The position numbers were made by a program, and so were the translations under genes. A DNA stretch of 64,000 bases from Ruminococcus sp. (lineage in GTDB: Bacteria > Bacillota > Clostridia > Oscillospirales > Ruminococcaceae): positions 543,889 to 607,888 of the forward strand of contig JAIDQQ010000023.1 of assembly GCA_029062165.1 (NCBI GenBank), given 5' to 3'. Shown here piece by piece: positions 1 to 7,096 of the stretch; position 1 is the first letter of the stretch, and the number at the start of each line of letters is the position of its first letter. The notes under the pieces are model-generated. The model had not been told where the DNA came from. It made no database searches and worked only from the letters and a program-made list of their open reading frames with translations.

Positions 1-71
1 TCACGGTCAGGGTTTTCGCCGATAGCTTCTAACAATCCTCTTATGTGGTACTTAATTTTTTCCCTGTCCAT
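1..71 (-). CDS. folE: GTP cyclohydrolase I, N-terminal fragment cut by window edge
   Basis: Only the first 23 or so codons are in the window. They read MDREKIKYHIRGLLEAIGEN, which matches the start of the bacterial FolE family (a helix followed by the conserved AIGENPDR stretch). FolE makes 7,8-dihydroneopterin triphosphate from GTP and feeds both folate and queuosine. It starts 3 nt after the stop of queE and is the last visible gene of a queD-queE-folE operon, so its role here is probably the first step to preQ0. Active-site residues lie outside the window, so the call rests on the N-terminal motif and the neighbours. Confidence 0.75.
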   Translation of the reverse strand, partial: MDREKIKYHIRGLLEAIGENPDR

Positions 72-74
72 AAA

Positions 75-734
75 TTATACTCCTCTCTCGTCCGGATTCC
101 ATATAAATTTATGTAACTGCAATTGCAGACGGACTTTATTTAAATTTTTAAGTTTCATGAAATCGACTATTTCCGTCGGATTTATTCTGTCAAATACCGG
201 ACTTACATAAACATGACACTTTTCTGTAAGCGAAAATTTTTCTATAATTTCAGTAGCTTTTTCGAGGTCTGCAACACTTCCTGCAACAAATTTTATGACG
301 TCTTTTTCCGTAAGATACGCATAATTTCCGGTATTCATGAAACTTTCCATATCACTCGACGGCAATTTATAATCTATCGTGAAATCCGGTCTGTAAAGTT
401 TTCCGGAAAATTTTTCAATGGAAATGCTTCCGTTAGTTTCGATTTCCACATTATGACCGCTTTTAATGAGACTTTCAACCAGTATATCAATATTTTCCTG
501 TAGTAATGGTTCGCCACCGGTCAGTGTGACGTTCTTTACGCCCTCTTCGTTGACGTATGAAACTATATCTTCAACAGACATCATTTCCGCCGGACAGTCT
601 CCGGTATTTGCCCACGTTGTATCGCAATAGGAGCATTTCAGGTTACAACCTCGGAAACGTATAAATACAGCGAGTTCACCGGCACATTTTCCCTCACCGT
701 TTATGCTGACGAATTTTTCAGCTACCGGAAACAT
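75..734 (-). CDS. queE: 7-carboxy-7-deazaguanine synthase, radical SAM
   Basis: QueE converts 6-carboxytetrahydropterin to 7-carboxy-7-deazaguanine in preQ0/queuosine synthesis. The protein has the substrate-loop motif SINGEG near its start and the radical-SAM cluster motif RGCNLKCSYCDT (CX3CX2C). TGGEPLLQ and METNGS-like motifs follow. The ORF track starts 19 codons earlier, but the ATG at 734 (MFPVAEKF) is preceded by an AGGGGG-type ribosome site at good spacing and matches the family start, giving 219 aa. It sits 1 nt after the queD stop, so the two are almost certainly co-translated. Family identification is secure from the cluster motif and gene order. Confidence 0.93.
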   Translation of the reverse strand: MFPVAEKFVSINGEGKCAGELAVFIRFRGCNLKCSYCDTTWANTGDCPAEMMSVEDIVSYVNEEGVKNVTLTGGEPLLQENIDILVESLIKSGHNVEIETNGSISIEKFSGKLYRPDFTIDYKLPSSDMESFMNTGNYAYLTEKDVIKFVAGSVADLEKATEIIEKFSLTEKCHVYVSPVFDRINPTEIVDFMKLKNLNKVRLQLQLHKFIWNPDERGV

Positions 735-735
735 T

Positions 736-1161
736 TCAACAAGCCCCCTCGTATACCGCACAATTATCGGGTGTTTCGTATACTGTAACATCTGCTAACT
801 CGAAACCCTCACCGGAAAGAATATCATAAAAATAATGTGCAAAATTTTCGGCAGTAGGTCTGAACGGTACTTCTATAAGCCGGAAATCCTCGTCGTTGAG
901 TGCCTGTATCGTCGACGGTTTAAGAGTGTTCTTTTCGTATATAAATGAATGGTCAAAACTTTCCGCAAGGTCTCGGACGGTCTTTTTCAGATTGCCGAAA
1001 TCGGTCAGCATACCCTTTTCGTTACCGGTTTTCTGTAGTTCCTGACCTTTTATTTTTACTTCTATTACCCATCTGTGTCCGTGTATATTTTTACATTTGC
1101 CGTCGTATCCGGACAGAAAATGTGCGGAATCGAATGCCGACGAAGTTTTAAGATAATACAT
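736..1161 (-). CDS. queD: 6-carboxytetrahydropterin synthase
   Basis: QueD converts dihydroneopterin triphosphate to 6-carboxytetrahydropterin. At 141 aa the length is normal. Zinc-ligand histidines appear in FDSAHFL and NIHGHRW, and the catalytic Cys lies just before the latter (GKCKNIHGH). It is the first gene of the queD-queE-folE operon. The ATG follows an AAGGGGAG ribosome site that abuts the T-run of an attenuator hairpin, so its translation start lies directly behind a regulatory leader. queC and queF are not in the window. Confidence 0.93.
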   Translation of the reverse strand: MYYLKTSSAFDSAHFLSGYDGKCKNIHGHRWVIEVKIKGQELQKTGNEKGMLTDFGNLKKTVRDLAESFDHSFIYEKNTLKPSTIQALNDEDFRLIEVPFRPTAENFAHYFYDILSGEGFELADVTVYETPDNCAVYEGAC

Positions 1162-1174
1162 ATATACTCCCCTT

Positions 1175-1209
1175 AAAGAAAATACAGCCGTAAAAATAAC
1201 CGGCTGTAT
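1175..1209 (-). terminator. attenuator hairpin in the queD leader
   Basis: Read on the minus strand, ATACAGCCG and CGGCTGTAT form a 9-bp perfect stem around a 10-nt loop, followed by TTTTCTTT. The run of T ends at the queD ribosome site. A terminator between a promoter and the first gene implies conditional readthrough. Confidence 0.8.
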
Positions 1210-1214
1210 CGTAT

Positions 1215-1298
1215 AATCAGAATAGTTAAAAAATATAATACAATGCCCATAGTTTTATTTAATGACAGGATTGGTGCAAACGAACTGTCCTGAATGAC
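1215..1298 (-). promoter_or_regulatory. candidate preQ1-type riboswitch aptamer region
   Basis: About 85 nt separate the promoter and the attenuator. The minus strand can pair CAGGA with TCCTG, or alternatively GACAG with CTGTC. An A-rich stretch ending AAAACTATGGG follows. AGTT in the loop can pair with AACT downstream, an H-type pseudoknot layout like that of preQ1 aptamers. The known class I core is not matched letter for letter, so the class is undecided. Assignment leans on genetic context (queuosine genes) plus the attenuator. Confidence 0.45.
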
Positions 1299-1327
1299 AT
1301 TATATCATATACCGCAAAAAAAGTCAA
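1299..1327 (-). promoter_or_regulatory. promoter of queD-queE-folE
   Basis: TTGACT, 17 nt, TATAAT on the minus strand. It lies about 140 nt upstream of the queD start and so leaves room for the regulated leader. Confidence 0.85.
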
Positions 1328-1347
1328 TTAATAAATGATTACAATTT

Positions 1348-1412
1348 AATTCATAATTCATAATTATTAATTAAATTAATTCTTAATTATGCATTCTTAA
1401 TTCTGAATTATT
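1348..1412. repeat. AT-rich dispersed repeat (family copy)
   Basis: The tract is built from ATTCATAATT, TTCTTAATTA and TGCATTCTTAATT units. The same units recur at about 15 other intergenic sites in the window. Here the repeat supplies the last codons and stop of the antiporter gene (C-terminus NSELRMHN). Confidence 0.8.
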
Positions 1413-2597
1413 ATTTTCGTCTGATTTGTAAAGGAATTTCAGTATAATCGGAGTAGCTACCGAAGATACTATTATAAGCAGTATCACACACGCAAAGTAT
1501 TTTGAATCCAACATACCTACTGACAGTCCTTTCTGTGCTACTATCAATGCGACTTCACCACGGGTCATCATGCCGACGCCTACTTTAAGACTGTCACGGA
1601 GATTATATTTCATTAATTTTGCAGTAAGTCCGCATCCGATTACTTTCGTAAGTAATGCAACAAGTACGAATCCTACCGAAAATAATACAAGTTCCTTATT
1701 GAATCCGCTTAACTCCGTTTTAAGTCCGATACTTGCGAAGAATACAGGTCCGAAAATCATATAGGAATTTATATCTACTTTCCGTGCTATGTAGTCGGAA
1801 TCCTTAAGACTACACAGAATAAGTCCGGCTACGTATGCACCGGTAATATCGGCTATACCGAAAAATTCTTCCGCCGAAAACGCCATGAACATACACATTG
1901 CAAGGCTTAATATCGGTATACGCTGATGATGTTCGTATCTCTTGTCAATCAGTTTGAAGATGTAGTACATAGCGAATCCTATACCAAACGCAAACAGTAT
2001 GAAAAGTCCGGTACTGATTAAAACATCTGACGGCTTTGAATCCGGATTCTTGAAACCGATTACAAACGTCAGGACTATTATTCCTATAACGTCGTCTATA
2101 ATCGCACTGCTTAAAATAAGCGTTCCGATACTTTCCTTTATGTGTCCTAACTCCTTTAAGGTCTGTACCGTTATTCCGACGGAAGTAGCGGTCATGATAG
2201 TGCCTATGAACACCGCACGGAAAAATTCTTCACTTCCTACCGCTCCGAAGCCATAGAAACAACTGTACAATAAAGTACCGCCAGCCAGTGGCACGAATAC
2301 CCCGACAAGTGCTATTATCAGTGCTTTCCAACCAGTCCGGAGCAGGTCTTTCATATTCGTTTCCAGACCGGCAGAAAACATAAGCATTACTACACCTATT
2401 TCCGATAGCAATGAAAGATAATCCGTACCGGCATAATCTGAACCGCCCATTAGTCCTAAACAACTCGGTCCTATAATTAATCCGGCTATTATCTCCCCGA
2501 CTACCTGCGGTGCTTTGAGTTTCTGTGCGATAAGTCCGAACAGTTTGGCACTGACTATTATTATCGCCAAATCCTTGAAAAATGCTATTCTGTCCAT
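1383..2597 (-). CDS. Kef/NapA-type cation:proton antiporter (CPA2)
   Basis: This is an integral membrane monovalent cation/proton exchanger of the CPA2 family (404 aa, about 12 hydrophobic segments). The N-terminus carries AQKLKAPQVVGEIIAGLIIGP, a family signature, and AIIDDVIGIIVL contains the paired Asp of the ion site. Start at 2597 (MDRIAFF) is chosen because AGGAGG lies 7 nt upstream; the track start 21 codons earlier lacks a site. No KTN/RCK nucleotide-binding domain follows, so it is the short form. It could serve pH or Na+/K+ homeostasis. The C-terminal residues NSELRMHN are encoded by the AT-rich repeat, so the original tail may have been replaced. Confidence 0.88.
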   Translation of the reverse strand: MDRIAFFKDLAIIIVSAKLFGLIAQKLKAPQVVGEIIAGLIIGPSCLGLMGGSDYAGTDYLSLLSEIGVVMLMFSAGLETNMKDLLRTGWKALIIALVGVFVPLAGGTLLYSCFYGFGAVGSEEFFRAVFIGTIMTATSVGITVQTLKELGHIKESIGTLILSSAIIDDVIGIIVLTFVIGFKNPDSKPSDVLISTGLFILFAFGIGFAMYYIFKLIDKRYEHHQRIPILSLAMCMFMAFSAEEFFGIADITGAYVAGLILCSLKDSDYIARKVDINSYMIFGPVFFASIGLKTELSGFNKELVLFSVGFVLVALLTKVIGCGLTAKLMKYNLRDSLKVGVGMMTRGEVALIVAQKGLSVGMLDSKYFACVILLIIVSSVATPIILKFLYKSDENNNSELRMHN

Positions 2598-2631
2598 AAA
2601 AAAACCTCCTGTAAATTTTATACCGGAAATT

Positions 2632-2660
2632 ATTCTATCACTTTTCCGGTAAAATTGCAA
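2632..2660 (-). promoter_or_regulatory. promoter of antiporter gene
   Basis: TTGCAA, 17 nt, TAGAAT on the minus strand, about 35 nt before the ATG at 2597. Confidence 0.7.
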
Positions 2661-2668
2661 GTATTTTT

Positions 2669-4444
2669 TTAAATATACGCCTGTTTTTTGAGTATCGCTG
2701 TTAAAGTCCGTCCCATAATGGTCAGATAGTTTATATCATTGACTGACCACTTCTTGAAACGTCCCACGTAACAGAAAGATATAAGACCTTTGATAATATT
2801 ATTTTCTGTCATGAGATACTGTATAGTACCGCCTATATTCTGTTCGTTCAGACGGTTAAGGGCGTTATCGTCTCTGCCCTCTAACTCGTTGACGTTATCT
2901 ATTACAAGTACGCTGTCACCGGAAAATCTTTCTGTATAGTTGTTACTGAAAATGTAGTCTGCATTTTTGGCGGAGGAATTTCCGCAACTAAGTATTAAAT
3001 GCATATCGTTTCCGGCAAATACGCATATATCGTCAAGGTGAAACTGTATTCTTGTCTGCTCCAACAGTACGGAAATATCCGGAATCTGTCCGAAGACGAT
3101 ATTTTCCGAAAGCTGTCCTATAAAAGCAAGTCTGTGTGAACTTTCTTTCTTGTCGCTCAGGAATGCTATTTTGTTTTCCATATCTTTTTCTACTGCTCCG
3201 TGTTTTTCTACGTCGTATATTACGTATCTGTTCTGACCTTTCTGCTGTGCTATGTATAAAGCCTTGTCCGCCTGCATGAAAAGTTCGTCATATTCCTGAC
3301 TGTCAACAGGATACGTCGATATGCCCATTGAACACGTTATATTAAGATTCTCGGAACGTCCATTAAATGCCCACTCGGTTTTTGTACGTATCGCACGTAA
3401 AATACCCCTTAAATCTGTTTCGTCCTTGGTATCTTCAAGGACTATCAGAAATCCTGCTCCGCTTATACGTCCTACTATGCCCCTCTTGCCTATTTCAGTC
3501 TTTATTATTCCGGCTATTGTAAAAATAACCTCGTCGCCGAAAAGATGACCGTATGTATTTACCGTCTCATTGAAGTTATCAATATCAAGGAGTACTATAT
3601 TTACCCTGTATGAAGGTTTTTCGGAAATAAGTTCCATAGCATAGGAAGTTACCGCCTGTTTGTTGAGTACGCCGGATAATGAATCCCTGTTTGCTTCAAG
3701 TGCAAGGTTAATGTCTTTCGATTTCTGTCGGGAACTCACTACCGATATTATACCGGTTACTTTTCGTGTATCAGGGTCATTGTAACGTGTCATGCCCCTG
3801 AACAAACACATTTCACGGTTTTTACCACCGGTGAGTATGGAAGATTCAAATTCATAGTCAAAACGATAGACACCATTTTTAATATCACTACATAGTTTTA
3901 TGAAAGTCTCCGTATATCTTGACAGAATATATCCCGATTCTATGGAATCATTCTGCCATGTATCAATATCGCAGTCGGTGATGACTATTTCCCGATAACA
4001 ATCGAACATATATATTTTTATTTTCCGTGTCAGAAAACTGTACTCAAAGGCGAGGTCACTTGTGAGACTTAAAATATGTCTGTATTCGGACGCCTTGTTT
4101 TCACGTGAATATGCAAGCGTTTCGAGGGAAAAAATATCGCTGAACGATATACTGAAAAGTTTTTCCGGAGTATCTGAAATCATTCTTACGGAAGCAAGCG
4201 TCCACCGGAGCGAATTATTTATACCTTTCATTCTTATGACGGTCTTTGCCGGTACTCCGGAAGATGCCGTTTCAAGACTTTCTTCTATATACCGGAAGTC
4301 TGTTTCCTCTATGGTACGTTTTATAGAGTATACAACATCATTTCCGAAATACCGGAAGAAAGTTTCGTCAGCCCTCTGTGTATGGAAACTTCCGTCAATA
4401 ATTACGTTACCTAATGTATAAATTTCATTGTTTATAAAATCCAT
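2669..4444 (-). CDS. PAS-like / degenerate GGDEF / GAF-like signalling protein
   Basis: This 591-aa cytoplasmic protein has an N-terminal PAS-like half (about residues 1-245), a GGDEF domain (about 250-420) and a C-terminal GAF-like part (about 440-590). The GGDEF domain keeps LDIDNFNETVNTYGHLFGDEV (the substrate-pocket Asp/Asn and metal region) and the closing SMGISTYP and ADKALYIAQQKGQNRY motifs. The active-site loop, however, reads SGAGF instead of GGDEF. Loss of the acidic residue and the first Gly predicts no diguanylate cyclase activity, so a GTP- or c-di-GMP-sensing or purely allosteric role is likely. It starts 3 nt after the permease stop, with AGAGGA upstream, so the two are in one operon. 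Confidence 0.85.
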   Translation of the reverse strand: MDFINNEIYTLGNVIIDGSFHTQRADETFFRYFGNDVVYSIKRTIEETDFRYIEESLETASSGVPAKTVIRMKGINNSLRWTLASVRMISDTPEKLFSISFSDIFSLETLAYSRENKASEYRHILSLTSDLAFEYSFLTRKIKIYMFDCYREIVITDCDIDTWQNDSIESGYILSRYTETFIKLCSDIKNGVYRFDYEFESSILTGGKNREMCLFRGMTRYNDPDTRKVTGIISVVSSRQKSKDINLALEANRDSLSGVLNKQAVTSYAMELISEKPSYRVNIVLLDIDNFNETVNTYGHLFGDEVIFTIAGIIKTEIGKRGIVGRISGAGFLIVLEDTKDETDLRGILRAIRTKTEWAFNGRSENLNITCSMGISTYPVDSQEYDELFMQADKALYIAQQKGQNRYVIYDVEKHGAVEKDMENKIAFLSDKKESSHRLAFIGQLSENIVFGQIPDISVLLEQTRIQFHLDDICVFAGNDMHLILSCGNSSAKNADYIFSNNYTERFSGDSVLVIDNVNELEGRDDNALNRLNEQNIGGTIQYLMTENNIIKGLISFCYVGRFKKWSVNDINYLTIMGRTLTAILKKQAYI

Positions 4445-4447
4445 AAA

Positions 4448-5566
4448 TCAATCCTCTTTTTTAATGGAATTTTCACGGTATTCAAGCAGTTCTGAAGCCA
4501 GTCTGTAAACCGTTGCAGTGACAGGTACACTTAACAGCATACCTTTCACGCCGAAAAGAGTTCCGCCAGCCGTTACAGAAGCAAGTACCCATATCGCCGG
4601 AAGTCCTGTAGATGTCCCGACTATTGCCGGATAAATTATATTGTCTTCAAGTTGCTGGAGTATAAGCAGAAATATCACGAATACAAGAGCTTTTACAGGG
4701 TCTACAGTGAAGATTATAAAGGCACTTATCAGCATACCGGTAATAGCTCCGGCAATGGGTACGAGAGCCGTTACGCCTACTACAGTCCCTGCCATGACCG
4801 CATACGGCAGATGCAGAAAAGTCATACCGGTGAAACACAGTACACCGATAATAATTCCCTCCGTGAACTGTCCTACAAAAAAATTACGGAAAATATTATC
4901 TGCCGTTTCAAGTACGTGATTTAAATATCTTCGTGTTTTTTTGTTGAGAAGTACTTTTTCCAGACGGTGCAGACTGTGGGAAAGTTTATCCTTGCGCATA
5001 AGTATATACAGGGCAAACATTACGGCTATTATAATATCGGCAACAAAAGATATTGCTGACCCTATGAAAGACAATAGCGTATCGAATATATTATATGCAC
5101 CATTACCGAAAGTATCTGAAATTCTCATAATATCGGGTTCTATACTGCTGAAAAAATGCTGTATTTCCGGAAATTCTTTCAGTTTAGTACCGGCGTACCG
5201 CTGTAGCTGTGAGAATATTTCAGGAATTTCACCGCATATTATCCGGAATGCCTTTTCAATTTCCGGATATACTATACTTACAACAAGTACTATTATCAGT
5301 AAGGCACTCGCAAATGAGAGTATCAGGCAGACAGGTCTTCTTGACCTTTTTATTAAATCGTTATCTGTTTCCGGAAAATAATGTTTTTCATAGAAGTTCA
5401 TTATTATATTGAGTATGTAAGCCATAGCACAGCCCGTAACAAGAGGCGTTACCGCTGTGAAAAACTTCCGGAAAAGTTCAGATATAACATGAAAATTCTT
5501 CACGGCAATGCAGACTGTCAGTAAAAGTACTGCAATGATGATATAATTCAGATATTTTCTGTGCAT
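4448..5566 (-). CDS. AI-2E/PerM family membrane permease
   Basis: This 372-aa polytopic membrane protein has the PerM/AI-2E-exporter pattern. There is an N-terminal pair of helices, a soluble stretch with amphipathic helices, then the C-terminal motif GVTALVPIAGAITG followed by QQLEDNIIYPAIVG. Family members export diverse small molecules, and some are Na+/H+ antiporters, so the substrate cannot be read from sequence. Start at 5566 (MHRKYL) is set by AGGAGG 8 nt upstream rather than the track start 14 codons earlier. It precedes the degenerate GGDEF gene by 3 nt. Confidence 0.87.
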   Translation of the reverse strand: MHRKYLNYIIIAVLLLTVCIAVKNFHVISELFRKFFTAVTPLVTGCAMAYILNIIMNFYEKHYFPETDNDLIKRSRRPVCLILSFASALLIIVLVVSIVYPEIEKAFRIICGEIPEIFSQLQRYAGTKLKEFPEIQHFFSSIEPDIMRISDTFGNGAYNIFDTLLSFIGSAISFVADIIIAVMFALYILMRKDKLSHSLHRLEKVLLNKKTRRYLNHVLETADNIFRNFFVGQFTEGIIIGVLCFTGMTFLHLPYAVMAGTVVGVTALVPIAGAITGMLISAFIIFTVDPVKALVFVIFLLILQQLEDNIIYPAIVGTSTGLPAIWVLASVTAGGTLFGVKGMLLSVPVTATVYRLASELLEYRENSIKKED

Positions 5567-5581
5567 CTGAAAGCCTCCTCT

Positions 5582-5610
5582 ATTATAGCACATTTCTTTA
5601 CAATTCACAA
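5582..5610 (-). promoter_or_regulatory. promoter of permease-GGDEF operon
   Basis: TTGTGA, 17 nt, TATAAT on the minus strand. The -10 lies so close to the ribosome site that the leader would be only 10 or so nt, which lowers confidence. The -35 falls in an AT-rich repeat. Confidence 0.5.
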
Positions 5611-5875
5611 TGCATAATTCATAATTATTAATTGATTTAATTCTTAATTATGCATTCTTAATTCTTAATTATAAACCGGTTGACTATTTCTGGACAGTAT
5701 GATATAATCAATTCATAATTCATAATTATTAATTCATAATTAATAAGCCGTCGACGATTCGTGGACGAATGGTTGACGCAGGTAAGGTAAGATAAGATTA
5801 GGTTAGGTTAGATTAGATAAATTCATAATTATGCATTATTAATTATCAATTAAATAAAGGGAGTGTTTTTTTTTT
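5605..5875. repeat. 309-nt intergenic region: AT-rich repeats and pentamer tract
   Basis: The gap before the sugar kinase holds three copies of the AT-rich repeat (about 5605-5671, 5709-5747, 5820-5855). It also has a short tract of 5-nt units of the form RGWTA (ggtaa, gataa, gatta, ggtta) at about 5780-5820. The kinase promoter lies among them. I see no ORF. Confidence 0.75.
5680..5708 (+). promoter_or_regulatory. promoter of PfkB-family kinase
   Basis: TTGACT, 17 nt, TATAAT. The leader of about 160 nt consists mainly of repeats. Confidence 0.75.
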
Positions 5876-6829
5876 ATGATAGTTACTGTCACACTGAATC
5901 CGGCTGTTGACTGTTCAATGAATGTTACCGGCTATACGGAAAATGCCGTCAACCGTGCGGATTTCCAGCACCTTACGGCAGGTGGCAAAGGTATAAATAT
6001 TTCAGTTATTCTTAAAAGACTGGGCATTCAGACTTCCGCCTACAGTTTCTGTGGTGGCGAAACAGGCAGGCTTTTCTGTAATCTTCTTGACAATACAGGT
6101 CTTGACTACTCTGTGATATGGCTTGAAAATCAGCGTACACGCATAAATTTCAAGCTGAAACATGGTAAGTACGAAACTGAAATAAATGGTACAGGTACGG
6201 AAATTTCGTCGGAAATTCTTGACGATTTCATTTCAGACCTTGACAAAAAGCTCAGTAATAATGATATTCTCGTACTCGCCGGAAGTATTCCGCCGTCCTC
6301 ACCGCCTGATACTTATGCTTACATAATGAAAAGACTTTCGCACCGGAATATCCGTATAGTTGCCGATACTTCCGGAAAACCTCTCCTTGAAATTCTTCCG
6401 TACAGACCTTTTCTTATAAAACCGAACAATCACGAACTCGCCGACATTCTCGGCAGACCTGTGAACACTCCCGACGAAGCATCGGCAGGTGCAAGGGAAT
6501 TACAGAAAATGGGAGCAGGTAATATAATAGTATCTCTTGCGGAAAAAGGTTCAGTACTCCTTACCGCTGACGGTACGGAATACCGGATAAAAGCCCCGAA
6601 AGGTACGGTAAAAAATTCAGTCGGTGCAGGGGATTCAATGCTTGCCGGATTCCTTGCGGGTCTCGAAAAAACCGGTAACTTCGTACTCGCTCACGTACTC
6701 GGGACGGCTTGCGGTAGTGCTACTGCTTTTTCCGACGGTCTTGCGGAAAAATCTGAAATAATACGTGTTCTGAATGAAATGTTTCCCGATACTCAACTTG
6801 TGCAGAATTTCTTTGGTATAGAATTTTAA
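5876..6829 (+). CDS. 1-phosphofructokinase / tagatose-6-P kinase-type hexose kinase
   Basis: This is a PfkB-family sugar kinase of the FruK/LacC branch (317 aa, normal length). It starts with MIVTVTLNPAVD, has the sugar-contacting TAGGKGINIS segment, and near the C-terminus carries the anion-hole and catalytic Asp motif NSVGAGDSMLAGF. The branch phosphorylates fructose-1-P or tagatose-6-P to the bisphosphate. No PTS fructose permease or DeoR regulator is adjacent, so the substrate is undecided although FruK is the most common assignment. The ATG follows AAAGGGAGTG and a run of T. It forms a single-gene unit ahead of the PFL locus. Confidence 0.88.
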   Translation: MIVTVTLNPAVDCSMNVTGYTENAVNRADFQHLTAGGKGINISVILKRLGIQTSAYSFCGGETGRLFCNLLDNTGLDYSVIWLENQRTRINFKLKHGKYETEINGTGTEISSEILDDFISDLDKKLSNNDILVLAGSIPPSSPPDTYAYIMKRLSHRNIRIVADTSGKPLLEILPYRPFLIKPNNHELADILGRPVNTPDEASAGARELQKMGAGNIIVSLAEKGSVLLTADGTEYRIKAPKGTVKNSVGAGDSMLAGFLAGLEKTGNFVLAHVLGTACGSATAFSDGLAEKSEIIRVLNEMFPDTQLVQNFFGIEF

Positions 6830-6969
6830 ATGAAATTTTTGTGAAAAATATACAATAAAAATTATAAAATTATTTAATAAAGTCTGTATTAAATCGGGTT
6901 TGTGGCTGTCATGCGAAGTTTCTGAAAAAATTTCTTGATTATATTTTTTATTAATTAAAATGATTCCCT

Positions 6970-6985
6970 GTTAACCACGGTTAAC
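6970..6985. promoter_or_regulatory. palindrome just upstream of the pfl -35 box (Rex-like half-sites)
   Basis: GTTAACC-AC-GGTTAAC is a perfect inverted repeat, extended on the right to TTAACAA. The half-sites resemble the redox regulator Rex (TTGTTAA / TTAACAA), but they are spaced by 6 nt instead of the usual 4. It ends 7 nt before the -35, a position suited to an operator. Confidence 0.5.
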
Positions 6986-6992
6986 AAAATCA

Positions 6993-7021
6993 TTGACATT
7001 TCATAACGATTGTGTTAATAT
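6993..7021 (+). promoter_or_regulatory. promoter of pfl locus
   Basis: TTGACA, 17 nt, TAATAT, about 70 nt upstream of the pflB ATG. Confidence 0.8.
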
Positions 7022-7096
7022 GATTTAAGACAAATTTTTCTTTAATTACGTTTCCCGAAAGGACGTAAATTTAAACAAAAGGAGTTATCAGTAACT

